From assembly GCA_023052935.1 (NCBI GenBank), contig CM041298.1, positions 1,054,001-1,118,000 of the forward strand: DNA of 64,000 nt, given 5' to 3'. Source of the stretch: Piezodorus guildinii (Eukaryota; Arthropoda; Insecta; Hemiptera; Pentatomidae). A program made the translations under genes and the position numbers. The notes beneath the pieces are model-generated. The model searched no databases. It saw nothing but the letters and a program-made list of their open reading frames with translations, and was not told where the DNA came from. This document shows positions 11,682 to 22,925 of the stretch, piece by piece; within the stretch, counting starts at the first letter, position 1; the number at the start of each line of letters is the position of its first letter.

Positions 11682-11946
11682 GGGAGAGGCAGGGTCTAGT
11701 GGATGGAGCACTAATCTACTGTTCTCCGGGTGCCGTGTTAAAACCACAGTTGAGGCAGAAATATTTATTCTGTTATTTCAGACATGAATCGACCCTGGGG
11801 TATGATGACCCTCCTGGGGCACACCCAGCCTCTGTTAAATGGGTACCCATATTTGGGGAAAGAACCTGGCGGCTGAGCGTGATCATGGCCTATAAACAGT
11901 ACGAATCTCTATATGTACTGAGCCAAAGTTCCTTCATGGGTTGTGG
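11682..11946 (+). mobile_element. SINE-A copy
   Basis: Full length from GGGAGAGGCAGGGTCTAGTG to CATGGGTTGTGG. The preceding bases TTATGTTAAAGT are repeated just after the copy, at 11968-11979, as a target duplication. Confidence 0.8.
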
Positions 11947-11979
11947 AAGTACAGGTTTTGTATATTATTATGTTAAAGT

Positions 11980-12240
11980 AGGGAGGATCATTGTCAAGTG
12001 AATAGAGAACTGGACTGCTGATTCCAAGTCATGGGTTCTGACACACATGGGATGACCATAGGGTAAGATCCTCTTGGGCCACACCCAGCCCCTATGAAGT
12101 GGGTACCCAAAATTGTTGGGGAAAATCTGGTGGTTAAGTTTAATCTAAGCCCAATCTAACCTCATTGCACAGCCATTAGTCCCTAGAAACAGTTTAAATA
12201 CCTAAATGTAATGAACCCAAGACCCTCCATGGGTTGTAGA
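11980..12240 (+). mobile_element. SINE-A copy, tandem with the previous one
   Basis: Diverged head (GAGGATCATTGTCAAGTGAA) and good body, ending CATGGGTTGTAGAGA. It begins directly after the target duplication of 11682-11946, so the two arrived side by side at one site. Confidence 0.7.
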
Positions 12241-12669
12241 GAGAGGTACAGAGGTTTAATTTAGTATCCACACCCACTCTCAGATGGTTTCTGATTACTT
12301 TTCTAGAATCTGACTCCTCACAGATCTTGAGTCAGTGTTCCAACATTCGCTCAGGCCTATATCGATGCGCAACCCTCCTCCAGCTCGTCAACTATGTTGG
12401 AACAAATGTCAGACCCCTAAATTTCTGGTCTTGGACCTGTCAGAAATAATTTTTAAAAAATGTACTGTGCATGTTCTAGTTTTGTGTGGGAAAATATAAT
12501 ATAACTGAATATCACTCTTTTATTCATCTACAATTCTCATATCAATAAATGAATTAATTTTCTTTTTTTTGTAGGAAAAAAAATCTAATTTAACTTAATA
12601 TTACTCTGTTATTTATCTTCAACTCATTAATATCATGATATTAATTTGAATTTTCTGATCATTTTATAG

Positions 12670-12799
12670 GATGGTGGACGTTGGAGGACAGCGTTCTGAG
12701 AGGAGAAAATGGATCCATTGTTTCGAAAACGTTACTTCAATTATCTTCCTTGTAGCTTTAAGCGAATATGATCAAATTTTATTCGAATCGGAAAATGAG
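12670..12799 (+). CDS. Galphaq: G alpha-q exon 5 (shared, switch II)
   Basis: This constitutive exon starts after TTATAG and its first base completes the Arg codon begun by either exon 4. It then reads [20 protein letters not shown] and continues to [23 protein letters not shown] is the G3 box, and its Gln, equivalent to mammalian Gln209, is the GTP hydrolysis residue. The rest is switch II and the following strand and helix, the surface that binds G beta-gamma and phospholipase C-beta. The exon ends on a complete Glu codon before GTATTT. Its 130 bases equal GNAQ exon 5. Only one copy was found, as expected for a shared exon between two alternative clusters. The acceptor has a long T-rich tract. 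Confidence 0.95.
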
Positions 12800-13309
12800 G
12801 TATTTTTTAAAAAAAATATTGATAATCTTCTATCTACTACCTATTAATCTATTAATTCAATAATATATACTATATGTTATGTATTAATCACTTAAGTCTC
12901 AAAACCTGGTTGGTATAGGTTGTATGATGCACAAATGAATAAAGTTGGCTTGAAACATCAAAAATTTCCAAGAGAAAAGATATATTTAATGATTTCATTT
13001 TCAAGCCAAACACTGAATCAATTAATGAAAGGAATGTACTGCTTGAAAGAGAATTTTGTCTTGAGCCTGAAAATGTAACTAGAAATGGCTTTAGGTATTC
13101 CCAGTAGTTTCAAATTATTTAAAAACTAAATTTTTTAAATTTTAACTGATGATTGCATAATAGTCACCATGCTAACAATAACTATAAGCATATTAGGTTA
13201 CTTTTTAAATTAACATTTTTTAGACTATGATTAAGATTTTTATTTTTCATGATTTTAAAATTGGTTTAAATTTAAAAGTTATGCTTTAAATTTATGGTTT
13301 AAATATTTA

Positions 13310-13445
13310 TTGAGGGCAGGGTATATATGCCGAGATAAAATCCCCCAGCACGAGAGTCGGAACTCGTAATTATTTGGTTTTAACTTTTCGGTTATCTGTT
13401 GCTAGGCAACGCATGCTCACAGCAACGCGCGCTAACACGCTCGGC
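13310..13445 (-). mobile_element. SINE-D fragment fused to mariner
   Basis: Minus strand: GGTGGCCGAGCGTG-like head, GCGTTGCCTAGCAAC, then GAGTTCCGACTC where box B lies. The same sequence occurs at 41425-41585 and 61360-61440. It stops abruptly at the mariner piece. Confidence 0.6.
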
Positions 13446-13930
13446 CACCGACTTGGAAAACTTGCCGCGAGGAAGACCTCCCTCCGTAATAGACAACGAC
13501 GTCCTCAAAAATACAGTAGAAAGAAACTCCCACCATACAGTTAAAGGACTCTCAGCACAACTACATGCAAGTGCGTCTACCGTTTCCAGACATTTAAAGT
13601 GTATTGAGAAAGTAAAAAAGCTCAATACATGGGTACCTTATGATCTCACTGAGCGGCAGCAAGACCCCATGTTTCTAAACATACCATGCAAAAATTGAAA
13701 GAACTGGGCTACGAAGTTCTTCCGCACCTACCATATTCTCCCGACTTGTCTCCAACAGATTACCACCTGTTCACGAATTTAGACAACTTCGTCAAAGGAA
13801 AATGATGATCAAGTGAAAAGTGCGTTTTCAAATTTTGTTTCACTTCAAAGTTCAGAGTTTTTGTTTTTATATCGTATTTTTAGTAAAAATCCTTTACCTT
13901 GAAAAGGACATTTCATGTGACACAACCCAA
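13446..13930 (+). mobile_element. Truncated mariner, family 1
   Basis: The right end matches 6961 and is followed by TA. The left end is lost and abuts a SINE-D fragment. It keeps the helix-turn-helix part GRPPSVIDNDVLKNTVERNS, then RHLKCIEKVKKLNTWVPYDL, and jumps at about 13660 to the same sequence (AAGACCCCATGTTT) at which the 6271 copy resumes. A further deletion removes part of the C terminus near 13800. Confidence 0.8.
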
Positions 13931-14312
13931 TAGAATTCATTTTACGAGAGAACTTAAACTTCTTAAATATAATATTTTTTTGTGTTACCAGCATTTTTTA
14001 AAAACATGAGGTTATGTTTGATTTTTGAAAGATTTTTTTTTAATGAGTGATGCAATTTTTATGACTAGGACTATATTTAAACTTTTAAAGTAGATTAATG
14101 TTGAAGGAGATGGGTAAACATCTGATCCTAAAGGGAAGTTAAGGATTGGGATGTATGAGTAGACATGGGTAAGAAATTCATAAATGAAGATGCACGAATG
14201 ACGAAGGATCTTTTAAAGGAATCAGTTCTGTAAGGTTCAAGGGCTGGAGGAGAGTGGGGTTTCTGAAGGATATATTGATTATTTATGTGATTATAATTAT
14301 TTTATTTCATGA

Positions 14313-14519
<207 letters not shown>

Positions 14520-14796
14520 TGACTCACTAGGAGAGGATTCAAAATGTGTCTCACTGATTTTGATGGCATTTTTTAAAGTAAAAGTACACATTAGACTATT
14601 AGGCTCTGCCAAATATTAGAGGCCAACACTCCCCAGGAGTCGTGTAAAAAAAAACACGGAAAGTTTGTGCGCTAAAAACACATTCTATGTGTTATTTTTA
14701 GTTATAGTGCAAGTAGAAAAATAAGTTTGGTATCGAAATTACTATATTTCAAAGATGAATAATTTAAAAAATAAGCCATTAAAATTCATAAGTTTT

Positions 14797-14981
14797 ATGC
14801 TTGATAATGACCAAAAAAAAAAAATTAATCTTGTTAAAACAATACTTAGAATAAGGTTTCTTAAAAACTGTGATCAGATTAAGATCCCGTTTTAGGAGTG
14901 AGGAACACAGTTTTTGAGAAACCTTACTAAAATGACTGTTTTGATGAGATTATCTAGATTTTTAGAGTCATTACCAAGCAT
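14797..14981. mobile_element. Small TIR element (MITE), copy 1
   Basis: Starts GCTTGATAATGACC and ends GAGTCATTACCAAGC, which are inverted ends. Inside, AAGGTTTCTTAAAAACTGTG and its complement form a second stem. No coding capacity. Confidence 0.6.
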
Positions 14982-15283
14982 TCAAAAATAATCTATTGAA
15001 TTATTATTGATCATAAATAAAATTTTAATTAAAAATTTCTGAAAAAATTTTTGTCAAAGATCTTTTGCACTTTTAAAATAATTTTATAATTTTTTTTTTG
15101 TAAAACATTAATATACTAATAACAATCAGAGCACCATTATTAATAATATGTTATCAGTTCTGAAGGAAAGAAACTGAAACAAGCATAAATTTAACTAGAT
15201 ACAGCGAGCAATTCCACAACATCTGAACATGCTAGCTTGGTGTCGTGCGCGCACTAATTCTTGGTTGTCTGTAGATTCTCGAT

Positions 15284-15468
15284 CCCTTGGTAATGATTCC
15301 AAAAAAAAAAATTAATATTGACAAAACAGTACTTTTAATAAGGTTTCTTAATAACTGTGCTAAGATTACAATTCCTTTTTAGGAGTGAGGAACACAGTTT
15401 TTAAGAAACCTTACTAAAATGACTGTTTTGATGAAATTATTTATATTTTTAGAGTCATTACCAAGCAT
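15284..15468. mobile_element. Small TIR element (MITE), copy 2
   Basis: Same family and orientation as 14797-14981, over 80 percent alike by eye, starting CTTGGTAATGATTCC and ending GTCATTACCAAGCAT. Two such copies sit in one 1.2 kb intron. Confidence 0.6.
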
Positions 15469-15733
15469 GTCTAATTATACCTAAAAAATTTCCATAAAAA
15501 TCAATGTGACTCATTTTGGATCCTCTCCTTGTTGGTTTTTCTGTCTAAACACCATGTAAAAGTATTGCCATTTCAATTCGGGCTTAAAAAAAAAAAAAAA
15601 TTCTTTTTGCTAACGTCTTGGTTTGTTTGAAAAGTAGCAATCCAGTATGAAGTTGTCGATTATATTCCTCAAATATAAGAATGACAAGTTAATCTTCAAA
15701 GATTAATGAATAATTATATAAAAACCTTATTAG

Positions 15734-15841
15734 GACCAAAGCAAGATCACGTTGGCGCTCGGGAGTACATCTTGAAGTTGTACAAAGACCAGAACCCAGA
15801 CCCTGATAGAATGTTGTACTCTCATTTCACGACGGCGACAG
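15734..15841 (+). CDS. Galphaq: G alpha-q exon 7, visual-type copy
   Basis: Alternative exon that joins to exon 6 in phase 1 (G|GA). It encodes GPKQDHVGAREYILKLYKDQ and then NPDPDRMLYSHFTTAT, ending on the first base of the next Asp codon before GTGACC. GPKQDH and the TTAT version of the G5 guanine-binding loop are features of the insect photoreceptor alpha-q. The 23993 copy has TCAT. The acceptor reads AAAACCTTATTAG with almost no pyrimidine tract, so use of this exon probably needs help from a splicing factor or RNA structure. If the donor is not used, translation runs 12 further codons to a TAG at 15877. A Jockey-like LINE fragment begins about 300 bases downstream. Confidence 0.92.
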
Positions 15842-16139
15842 GTGACCTATATCTATCCAAGCAGGAGCAGAAGCTTTAGATTTATATTTGAAACACTTGC
15901 GTTTCCTCTCCGGCACAGTCCTCAGTAACACTTTGTCAGTTTTGTAGCTGTATTTAGTAATGTTGTCTTATTTGAGTAGAATTTGGAAAATATTAGGCTT
16001 ATTTTAGGTTGAGGTCTCATGTGGTATATCGTCCGTCGTAACTAAAACCAATGTGGAAAGGATTTCACTTGAGAATGCTCAAAAGCCCATGGAACCATAG
16101 CGAAGAATAAAATATAATAATAATAATAATAATAGATAT

Positions 16140-16790
16140 ATCCAATTTTATAAACCTGTGACATCCTGCCCCACATTGTCCTTTAATAATGTCCCTGTTG
16201 AACACATCCACTACCTAGGACTCCTATTTGACAAATATTTAACTTGGAATCCGCACACTAGACTGAAACGACGAGAAACTGCCCGTCGCTTTCGCTTACT
16301 ACAACACTTACTGGACAGACTTCTAAGACTCCACTCAACTACAAAAGGCTCATCTAAATGGCCATCATAAGGCCTATTGGGACTTACGGAATTAAGCTTT
16401 GGAGCTCTACTAAACCATCTTCCTGTATCCAATCCTTATAATCCAAAATTGTTTAGAAAAATCCAATGCTCCTTACTTTGTCACAAATAAACTCATCCAT
16501 TAAGACCTTAATATTCCATATGTTGCTGATTTGGTCCAATCCAGGTATCAATCCTTCCATGACCAACTCCACTCCCACTTGTTTCAATCTTTGCTTCCTC
16601 TTCCATTCCTGACAACCCTCCGAGGTGTCTGAAAAGAAGATGGCCTCGAGACCTTCTATTTTAGATTACCCACTGCAGTGTGCCAATGGGCATTTTCTCT
16701 TCATGTCTTTTTCGTGTATTTCTCTGTTAGCTAATTTACTTGATGTATTAACTAATAAAGTTGTAAATTTCAATAGATGATTTTGAAAAA
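16140..16790 (+). mobile_element. Jockey-like LINE, 3' reverse-transcriptase remnant
   Basis: Reads SCPTLSFNNVPVEHIHYLGL and then LTWNPHTRLKRRETARRFRL, the thumb region after the catalytic palm of Jockey-type reverse transcriptases. Stops and frameshifts follow (from about 16340), and the end carries AAGATGGCCTCGAGACCTTC with a short 3' tail. 5'-truncated, inactive, inserted downstream of the visual exon 7. Confidence 0.8.
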
Positions 16791-18883
16791 AAACTAAAAA
16801 ACCCGTTGATTGATATTAGAGGTCAGCTTCTTTAATTTATTAACTTTCTTTACCGAAATGTGAGTTTAGGAATTATCATGTAATAATTTAGGCTATTTTC
16901 TATTTATCAGTTGTTCCCAGCTGTTGTCTGATCAAATTTTGGTGCATTCGGTCAATTTCTTGGCAATATTATATTGATAAGTAATCGTTTTCCCCTTCGG
17001 GTGGAGTGAAAAATAGATGACCTTATCCATAGACACTAGATCAGTCTAAAACCTGTGAATTTTGTCACTTTCTCGAGCAGCGTCTCGCACCTTTTTTTGG
17101 TAACTACGTGTTCCATACTTGCCCCCTTTCTAAATAACGATATTTATGTTTCACTAGTGATACTTATGCACTTAATTTGGATTCTCTGTTTTTTCATTTT
17201 TTTTCAATTAGAAGAATGCCTTGTTGGCGCCAAATATCAATAAGGTGATGCTCTATTAAAGTGTGATATTAAGTGCTTTTTAGGTTCAAAAATTAAAAGT
17301 GTATTAGAAACAGTTTTTCTCACATTAAAAAGCCCTTTATAGACATTTTCATAGGTTTTTTTTTGTTTTCCTGGAGTCTACTTTGGACGTTGACAGTATT
17401 TCCTGGTCCATTGCAAGTTTTGAAGTATTCTCTTTGCCATTAATCACTAACGGCTAATTTAATTAAAAATAATTTATTGACTAATTTAATTAATAATAAT
17501 TTAATGGCTAATTTAATTAATAATTTGGGGAAAGTTGAAATAATAGTAAATAATCATAGTGGATATAATTAGTTGATTGTTTGAGAATTACTGAAAGGAA
17601 TTAGTCTGTGCAGCAGTCGGTAAATGAAATAACTAAATAGTTACAACTATTTATTGTTGGCAACGTTTTGACCCCCATTGTGGGTCATCATCAGGGCTAT
17701 AAAGATACAAAAGAAATACAATAACAATAAGATTAAATACAATTTATAAACTATTGAGTTGAGCTAGAGAATGTTTATATTAAAAAATAAATATATATTT
17801 AAATAAATCAATTAATTAAATTATAATGACTATAGTATAATAATGAAAGTGCTATACAGAACAAATTATGACTAAAGATATCAATATCTACATGAAATAA
17901 GAAACATTAAAATATGGAATAGACTGGAGATACCTACCCTACCGTATAGTGAGCTAATGGAAATTAGGTACAGTTTGGTAGAATGGAAAATACGTACAAA
18001 ATGTAGATAGAATGCAAAGTACATACTGTATTTTTAGACAGGATCTGATAACAATGACTAAAATTATAATACTACCATAAAAAGAATTAATGAAAATTAA
18101 ACATATAATAATGATACAAGAAAATTTTTTTTTATTATTAAACTTGTAAGTGGTGATCTAATTGATAACAGAGAACCCAGATTTAGTGCCAAAGTCGCTA
18201 GGTATCGCTGATGTAATTTAAAAAGGGGATAGATATGGAAGATATAGTTACCAAAAAAGACACTAGATAGGGCTCTCAAGAGCGACGAGATTGATAGCTT
18301 TTAGGCATTAGTTCCATAGACCACCATTCAGTAGCCATTTTTAATACTGGAAATTCTGTTCTGACATTTACCCAGGTGGCTGTTTAGCATTGATTATCAT
18401 ACATGATCTATTTTTCTGTTGGAAGTTATTACCTACCTGAGAAATGATTCATTTCTTTGACGTCCAAGCAAATAATTATTAATTCCTAGACATATCAACT
18501 GTTGATGTTCATTCAGCTCGTGTGAGATGAAGGAATGAATGACTGCAATATGTTCTTCATCTGTACCATTCTTGGTTGCTTCAATTTGTTAACCAGGGAA
18601 TGTCCTTTTCATCTACGCGGCATGTAACGGAAGGAAACTCTCAATTACTTAATTTCATAGACATAGTTTCATATTATTTTTTTTAATGCTTAAAATAGAT
18701 GAAAATACAATGAATAATATACTTTTTCGTTTATTTATATGTGGATTTACACATACTTGATATTGCTCATGTTTGATGTAATTTACGTCCAGCTCGTTTA
18801 ACATGTTAATGTTTATTTTTGTCTGTTGTTTTAATCAATGTGTTATTCCAAAAAATTTCTCTATGGTATTCATTTCCACACTG
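16791..18883. other. Intron between exon 7v and 7u, first part
   Basis: Contains the repeat end at 17575-17700 and tandem TTTAATTAATAA-type sequence at 17455-17525. Otherwise I see nothing. Confidence 0.45.
17575..17700 (-). repeat. GGAATTAGTC repeat end with ribozyme-like core
   Basis: At 17661-17697 on the minus strand: CTGATGA, stem GACCC-ACAATGG-GGGTC, AAAAC, GTT. G12 of the hammerhead core appears changed to A. The flank GGAATTAGTCTGTGCAGCAG matches 41735 and 41900. Confidence 0.5.
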
Positions 18884-19185
18884 GGGAAAGCCCGTGGCTG
18901 AGTGGCTTTTAGTCGTGCTAGTCTCTCATGCTACAGGTTGCGAGTTCGAATCCCAGACCCGGCGGGGCTTTTATAAGGATGTAATATAACAGGGATTCAC
19001 TCACAGCCTCTCTCCCGGGTATGTGAGACCCGTCAGCCAAATGGTGGCCACTCACAAAATTAGGCGTAGGGAGTGATGACCCTACACTACGAATTGCATC
19101 GTGATTCGTGAGTGTAATCTCCCAGGAGATCAAACCGCGAGGCCCAGGATCTGCACGGCCTGTCGCGCCACTGAAGAAAATCATT
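18884..19185 (+). mobile_element. SINE-C copy, full length
   Basis: tRNA-Ser/Leu-like head CCCGTGGCTGAGTGGC with box B GCGAGTTCGAATCCCAG, body GGCGGGGCTTTTATAAGGAT and GGCCACTCACAAAATTAGGC, ending GGCCTGTCGCGCCA and AAGAAAAT. Confidence 0.8.
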
Positions 19186-19845
19186 TTCCACAATGTTGTA
19201 TATCCAAAATATATGTATATTTGCTTCTTTATACTTATAAAGTTGGTTATATGATTTGTGTTTGAGCAAAAACATGTAAAATTAGTTTGAAATAACTTTT
19301 TATGAAAAATTGCTGTTTTAGTTTAATGTAATATATTATATATAGATAACATGTTTGTATAGAATCGCTTTTTATTAAACTGCTATTTATCAAAATCCTC
19401 TCTGTGGAGGAGCAACAAGAATTACTCTTTACTTCCATTAATTCGCCTTTAGGTCAATAATTTATGGTTATTTATTGCTGAGATTTATATTAACAAAAAT
19501 AAAAAATATTTAATATTTAATAAATGTTCTTTAGTTTTGATCTGAAGGCAAATTAATAGGAAATGATATGGAAGATTGAAAATTATAACTAATTTATAAA
19601 AATTGATTTAGTCATTTTCTGGATTTGATTGTGTCTTCAATTTCTTCAGCAATGTTATGTCAGGGATGCTAATGGCATCTTCAGGGTTTTAACTACAGTC
19701 GTGGTCATAAAAATTGCACCACTAAAAAAAAAAAAAAAAAAAAAAAAATACTGAATACTCAAAAAAAAAAAAAATATATATTTAAAATCAATGAAAAAGC
19801 GTCCGGCGATGACAGTGCCATCCAGTGGCCAAGCGGTTAAACAAT

Positions 19846-20395
19846 TGCTTTAAAAAATATTTTTTCAGTTTTCTCCTTTAGTTGGATATTGAATTCATTC
19901 AACTTATATATTTACCTGTTTTTTATCAATGGTAATAAGATGACATGGCTATTTTTATAGAATATACAAAATTAAAGAGACTTTAGAGGAAGAAATTTTA
20001 AAATATCTGCATTTAAGCCCCATCAGACTATTTCAATCAGAATGAAACCTACATGGTATTAAAACCGATTAAATTTTACATCGATATAGTGAGCTTAATC
20101 AAAATCGTTAGAGCCGTTTTTGAGAAAATCGTGAAAAGGTGCTAAATGCACGGGATAACATCTCAGGCGTATAGTAGTCTTCAATATGAAATTTCGGTTC
20201 CGTGCGACTTTTCATTTTTGCGCTAAAGTTACCACACACACATATACATTTTTGCGGGACTTGGTTATTTGGACTCAGAGGACCCTAAAATGTTTATTTC
20301 CATTGGAAACTGGACTTCGAAAATTTTCACGGTCGCAATACTTTCCCTTATTATATATCTCGTATTTATGTAAGCGAAAGTAAAAATAGAAGTTT
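19846..20395 (-). repeat. TTTCACTTAC family copy, truncated
   Basis: Matches the half next to the palindromic end. The terminal palindrome is degenerate (TATATATCTCGTATTTATGT then AAGCGAAAGTA). Confidence 0.65.
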
Positions 20396-20944
20396 AAGTA
20401 CTCTCGTAAAATGAATTATAATATTAATTTTCAAACATATGACCATTGTTGAATTGTGTCACCACTGTTTTACATGAAAGTTGTTCCTCTGCATGTAGGT
20501 AATTGTTTCTGATAGCAAAATGCTTAAAAATCGACATTATTAAAAATTTAATTCTGGTATTAGTTAAAAATACTAACCAACAACTAAGAAAAGTTGTTTT
20601 ATTTTTTTTATTTCTTTATTTTATTAAGCATATGATATAAATAAGTAGACTAAAACAAAAATATTCGATTGGATCGAATTGATTACTGTAAAAAATTAAA
20701 GCTTAGGGGATCCAATTTTTATTACCGCGACTGTAAGAATGATTCCTACTTAAAATGGCACTTACTTCAAAACAGCTGCATTTTTGGCAAAATATTAGTG
20801 AACAAATTGAAGAAAATACATTCAAATTCAGATAGTGACCTTGAAGATAACGATGATATTACCCATGAAAGCCTTAAGGGTTTTTAAAATGATTTCATTT
20901 TAAATAAAAGCAAACATGGAAAATCCATTGAAATAGATTTTCTA

Positions 20945-21062
20945 TTGGAGAAGTTGATTAGGGGGGTGCGGTCATCAAATAAATCACACTTTATAAGAAC
21001 AACTTACTTTATTTATGTATCAACATTTCGGCCTGAATTTAAGTCCTTCATCAGGGCTGAGA
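20945..21062 (-). repeat. Repeat end with intact ribozyme-like core
   Basis: At 21021-21057 on the minus strand: CCCTGATGA, stem-loop GGACTTAAATTCAGGCC, GAAA, T, GTT. The flank GAGAAGTTGATTAGG and GTGCGGTCATCAAATAAATC matches the foldback ends at 2472 and 51740. Confidence 0.5.
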
Positions 21063-21473
21063 AAAAACAAGATTGCTACAGATAAAAATAAAAAATGAAA
21101 TGAGATGCAATATGAAAGGAAAGTAAAAAGATAACAATAATATTGGGTTATAAAATAAGTTTGTACGCTTTTCAATATTCCAATTTAATCCTCTCTGTGT
21201 TTATAAAATCATGTTTAGTTGGTCAATAATGTTAACATATTCTAAAAAAGGATTAGTTAGGTGATTTTATAGATCATTTTCATCAATTAATGATTTCTTA
21301 TTCCCGAAAAGTAAAATCTGCCGCACCAGAGAGTCAACAAATTTTGCAGTGTGTATGGTGATGATGCCTTTGGAGAAAGCGCACCATCCATAAGTGATTT
21401 GCTTGGTTCATAACCGGAAATTTCAACTATTGATGACCAAATCCCCCCCAAAAAAATGAAATATGGCTAAATA

Positions 21474-22090
21474 CGAGGCATGTTTTTTAAGTAAGTACCG
21501 TTTTGGAATTAAACAAAGACGTGGAAAGATATCGCAATAATTTTATTTTTACTTGAAAGCCTATCTACTTTTCTACATAATTTCCATGAATTTTGAGGCA
21601 CTTGTCATAACGCGGCACCAGTTTTTGAATACCCTCCTCAAAAAATTCTGCCGCCTGACTTGTGCATTAAAATCTGTTTCGTGCAATCCAGAACAAAAAA
21701 GATGGCAAGTTGAGTAACATGTGGCTAATCGGACCAAAGATCTCATCAAATCATTTAAATGGGAAACTCTAGATCATCCTCCATACAGCCCTGATCTGGC
21801 GCCCAGCGACTACCATTTGTTCCTGCTCTTGAAGAAACACCTGGGCGGTCAGCGTCTTCAAGACGATAATAAAGTCAAAACATTTGTAGTTAACAAGTCA
21901 GAGGGCTAAATTTTTTGACGAGGGTATTCATAAACTGGTGCTGCGTTATGACAAGTCCCTAAAAACTCATGGAAATTATGTAGAAAATTAGATTAAGGTA
22001 CAGGCTTTCATGTAAAAATAAAATTATTGCGATATCTTTGCATGTCTTTTTTTAATTCCAAAACGGTACTTACTTCGAAAACATGCCTCG
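21474..22090 (+). mobile_element. Mariner-derived foldback element, copy 2
   Basis: Same ends, TA flanks and doubled 3' terminus as 8401-9072. Here the inner transposase piece reads on the plus strand (21721-21909) and keeps HPPYSPDLAPSDYHLF with the third catalytic Asp and HLGGQRLQDDNKVKTFV. Internal breakpoints differ from copy 1, so the two have separate deletion histories or different source copies. Confidence 0.85.
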
Positions 22091-22477
22091 TATAATAGAT
22101 CAAAATGGGTAATATATAATTGATTTAAAGTATTTACAAGAACCTGAAGTTTTTATTGAAATCATCAGGAAAAAAACACTACAAACTATTTTAAAACCCA
22201 ATGTAGTATGGAAAACTAATAGTTAATACAATATGACTTTTGACCTCAATGTTATACTAGCAAACCAATCAATAAATAAGTGAAATTATAGAATTTTTAT
22301 TATGTTTGTTAATATATATATTTTCATCCCAAAAGTCATCTTATATTACTGTTCGTTTTAATATTTGATTATCATTTTTAAATAATTATTAGATCATCTG
22401 TGGATCAGAAACAGAGCTCTGGCTGGCATTCAGAAAATATATTCGAGTTCAAGACTCTATAGACATAATCATTTTTT

Positions 22478-22925
22478 GGGGAGTGGCATGGCCTAGTGAA
22501 TAGAGCAGTAGCCCACTGTTCTCCAGGTCCTGGGTTCAAATACCGGCTATGACAGAATATTATTGTTTGTTTGTTTAACGTCACTTTATGCTACGGTGGC
22601 TAATCGGACGATGCTACAGTGGGTCCTAAATTTTGCCTATCCAGGTTTTATTAGGATAGGGATCTTTAACGAGTACCTGACATCGCACAGGCTCGGGACC
22701 ACCTTTTAATGTCCCCTCCGAAGGACTGCATAACTAAGGATTTTTTACTCCCATTAAAAAATCCTAGGACCACATGCGGTGTTTGAACCCATGAACTTTG
22801 GCATAGGAGGCTGTTATGCTAGCCACACTGCCCCTGCTACAGGTGGTCCCTCAGAATATTATTTATTCTGTTATTTCGGCCTAGAGGCGGCACAAGTGTA
22901 TGGAGACCCTCCATGGGCAGGGTGT
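22478..22925 (+). mobile_element. SINE-A copy interrupted by SINE-B
   Basis: Head at 22478-22561 and body at 22851-22925. The host sequence CAGAATATTAT occurs at both edges of the insert as a duplication. Confidence 0.75.
22563..22852 (-). mobile_element. SINE-B copy nested in SINE-A
   Basis: Reads on the minus strand from GGTTCAAAC-like box B near 22790 to the tail AAACAAACAAACA at 22563. Family B body: AGTTATGCAGTCCTTCGGAG, GCACAGGCT complement, CCTGGATAGGCAAAATTTAG, CATCGTCCGATTAGCCAC. Confidence 0.8.

Larger units (their letters stand above)
14529..15530. repeat. Inverted repeat spanning the exon 6 to exon 7v intron
   Basis: Left arm 14529-14576 (AGGAGAGGATTCAAAATG start) and right arm 15482-15530 are reverse complements with a few mismatches. 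The left arm starts 23 bases after the exon 6 donor and the right arm ends about 200 bases before the exon 7 visual acceptor. It may be the ends of an old DNA element of about 1 kb. It would also pair in the pre-mRNA and bring the two splice sites together. Confidence 0.7.

Noticed and set aside
11621..12001. 126-residue open frame
   Set aside because: It lies across two SINE-A copies, and parallel frames occur in other copies. No protein family resemblance.
14797..15468. LTR retrotransposon with 185-base repeats
   Set aside because: The two direct repeats each have their own inverted ends and there is no coding sequence or primer site between them, so they are two MITEs.
18918..19193. 91-residue minus-strand frame
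   Set aside because: Antisense frame of a SINE-C copy.
20669..20887. 72-residue plus-strand frame
   Set aside because: Codon choice is weakly protein-like (acidic SDSDLEDNDD), but no family is recognised, and it is flanked by repeats without splice or promoter signals.
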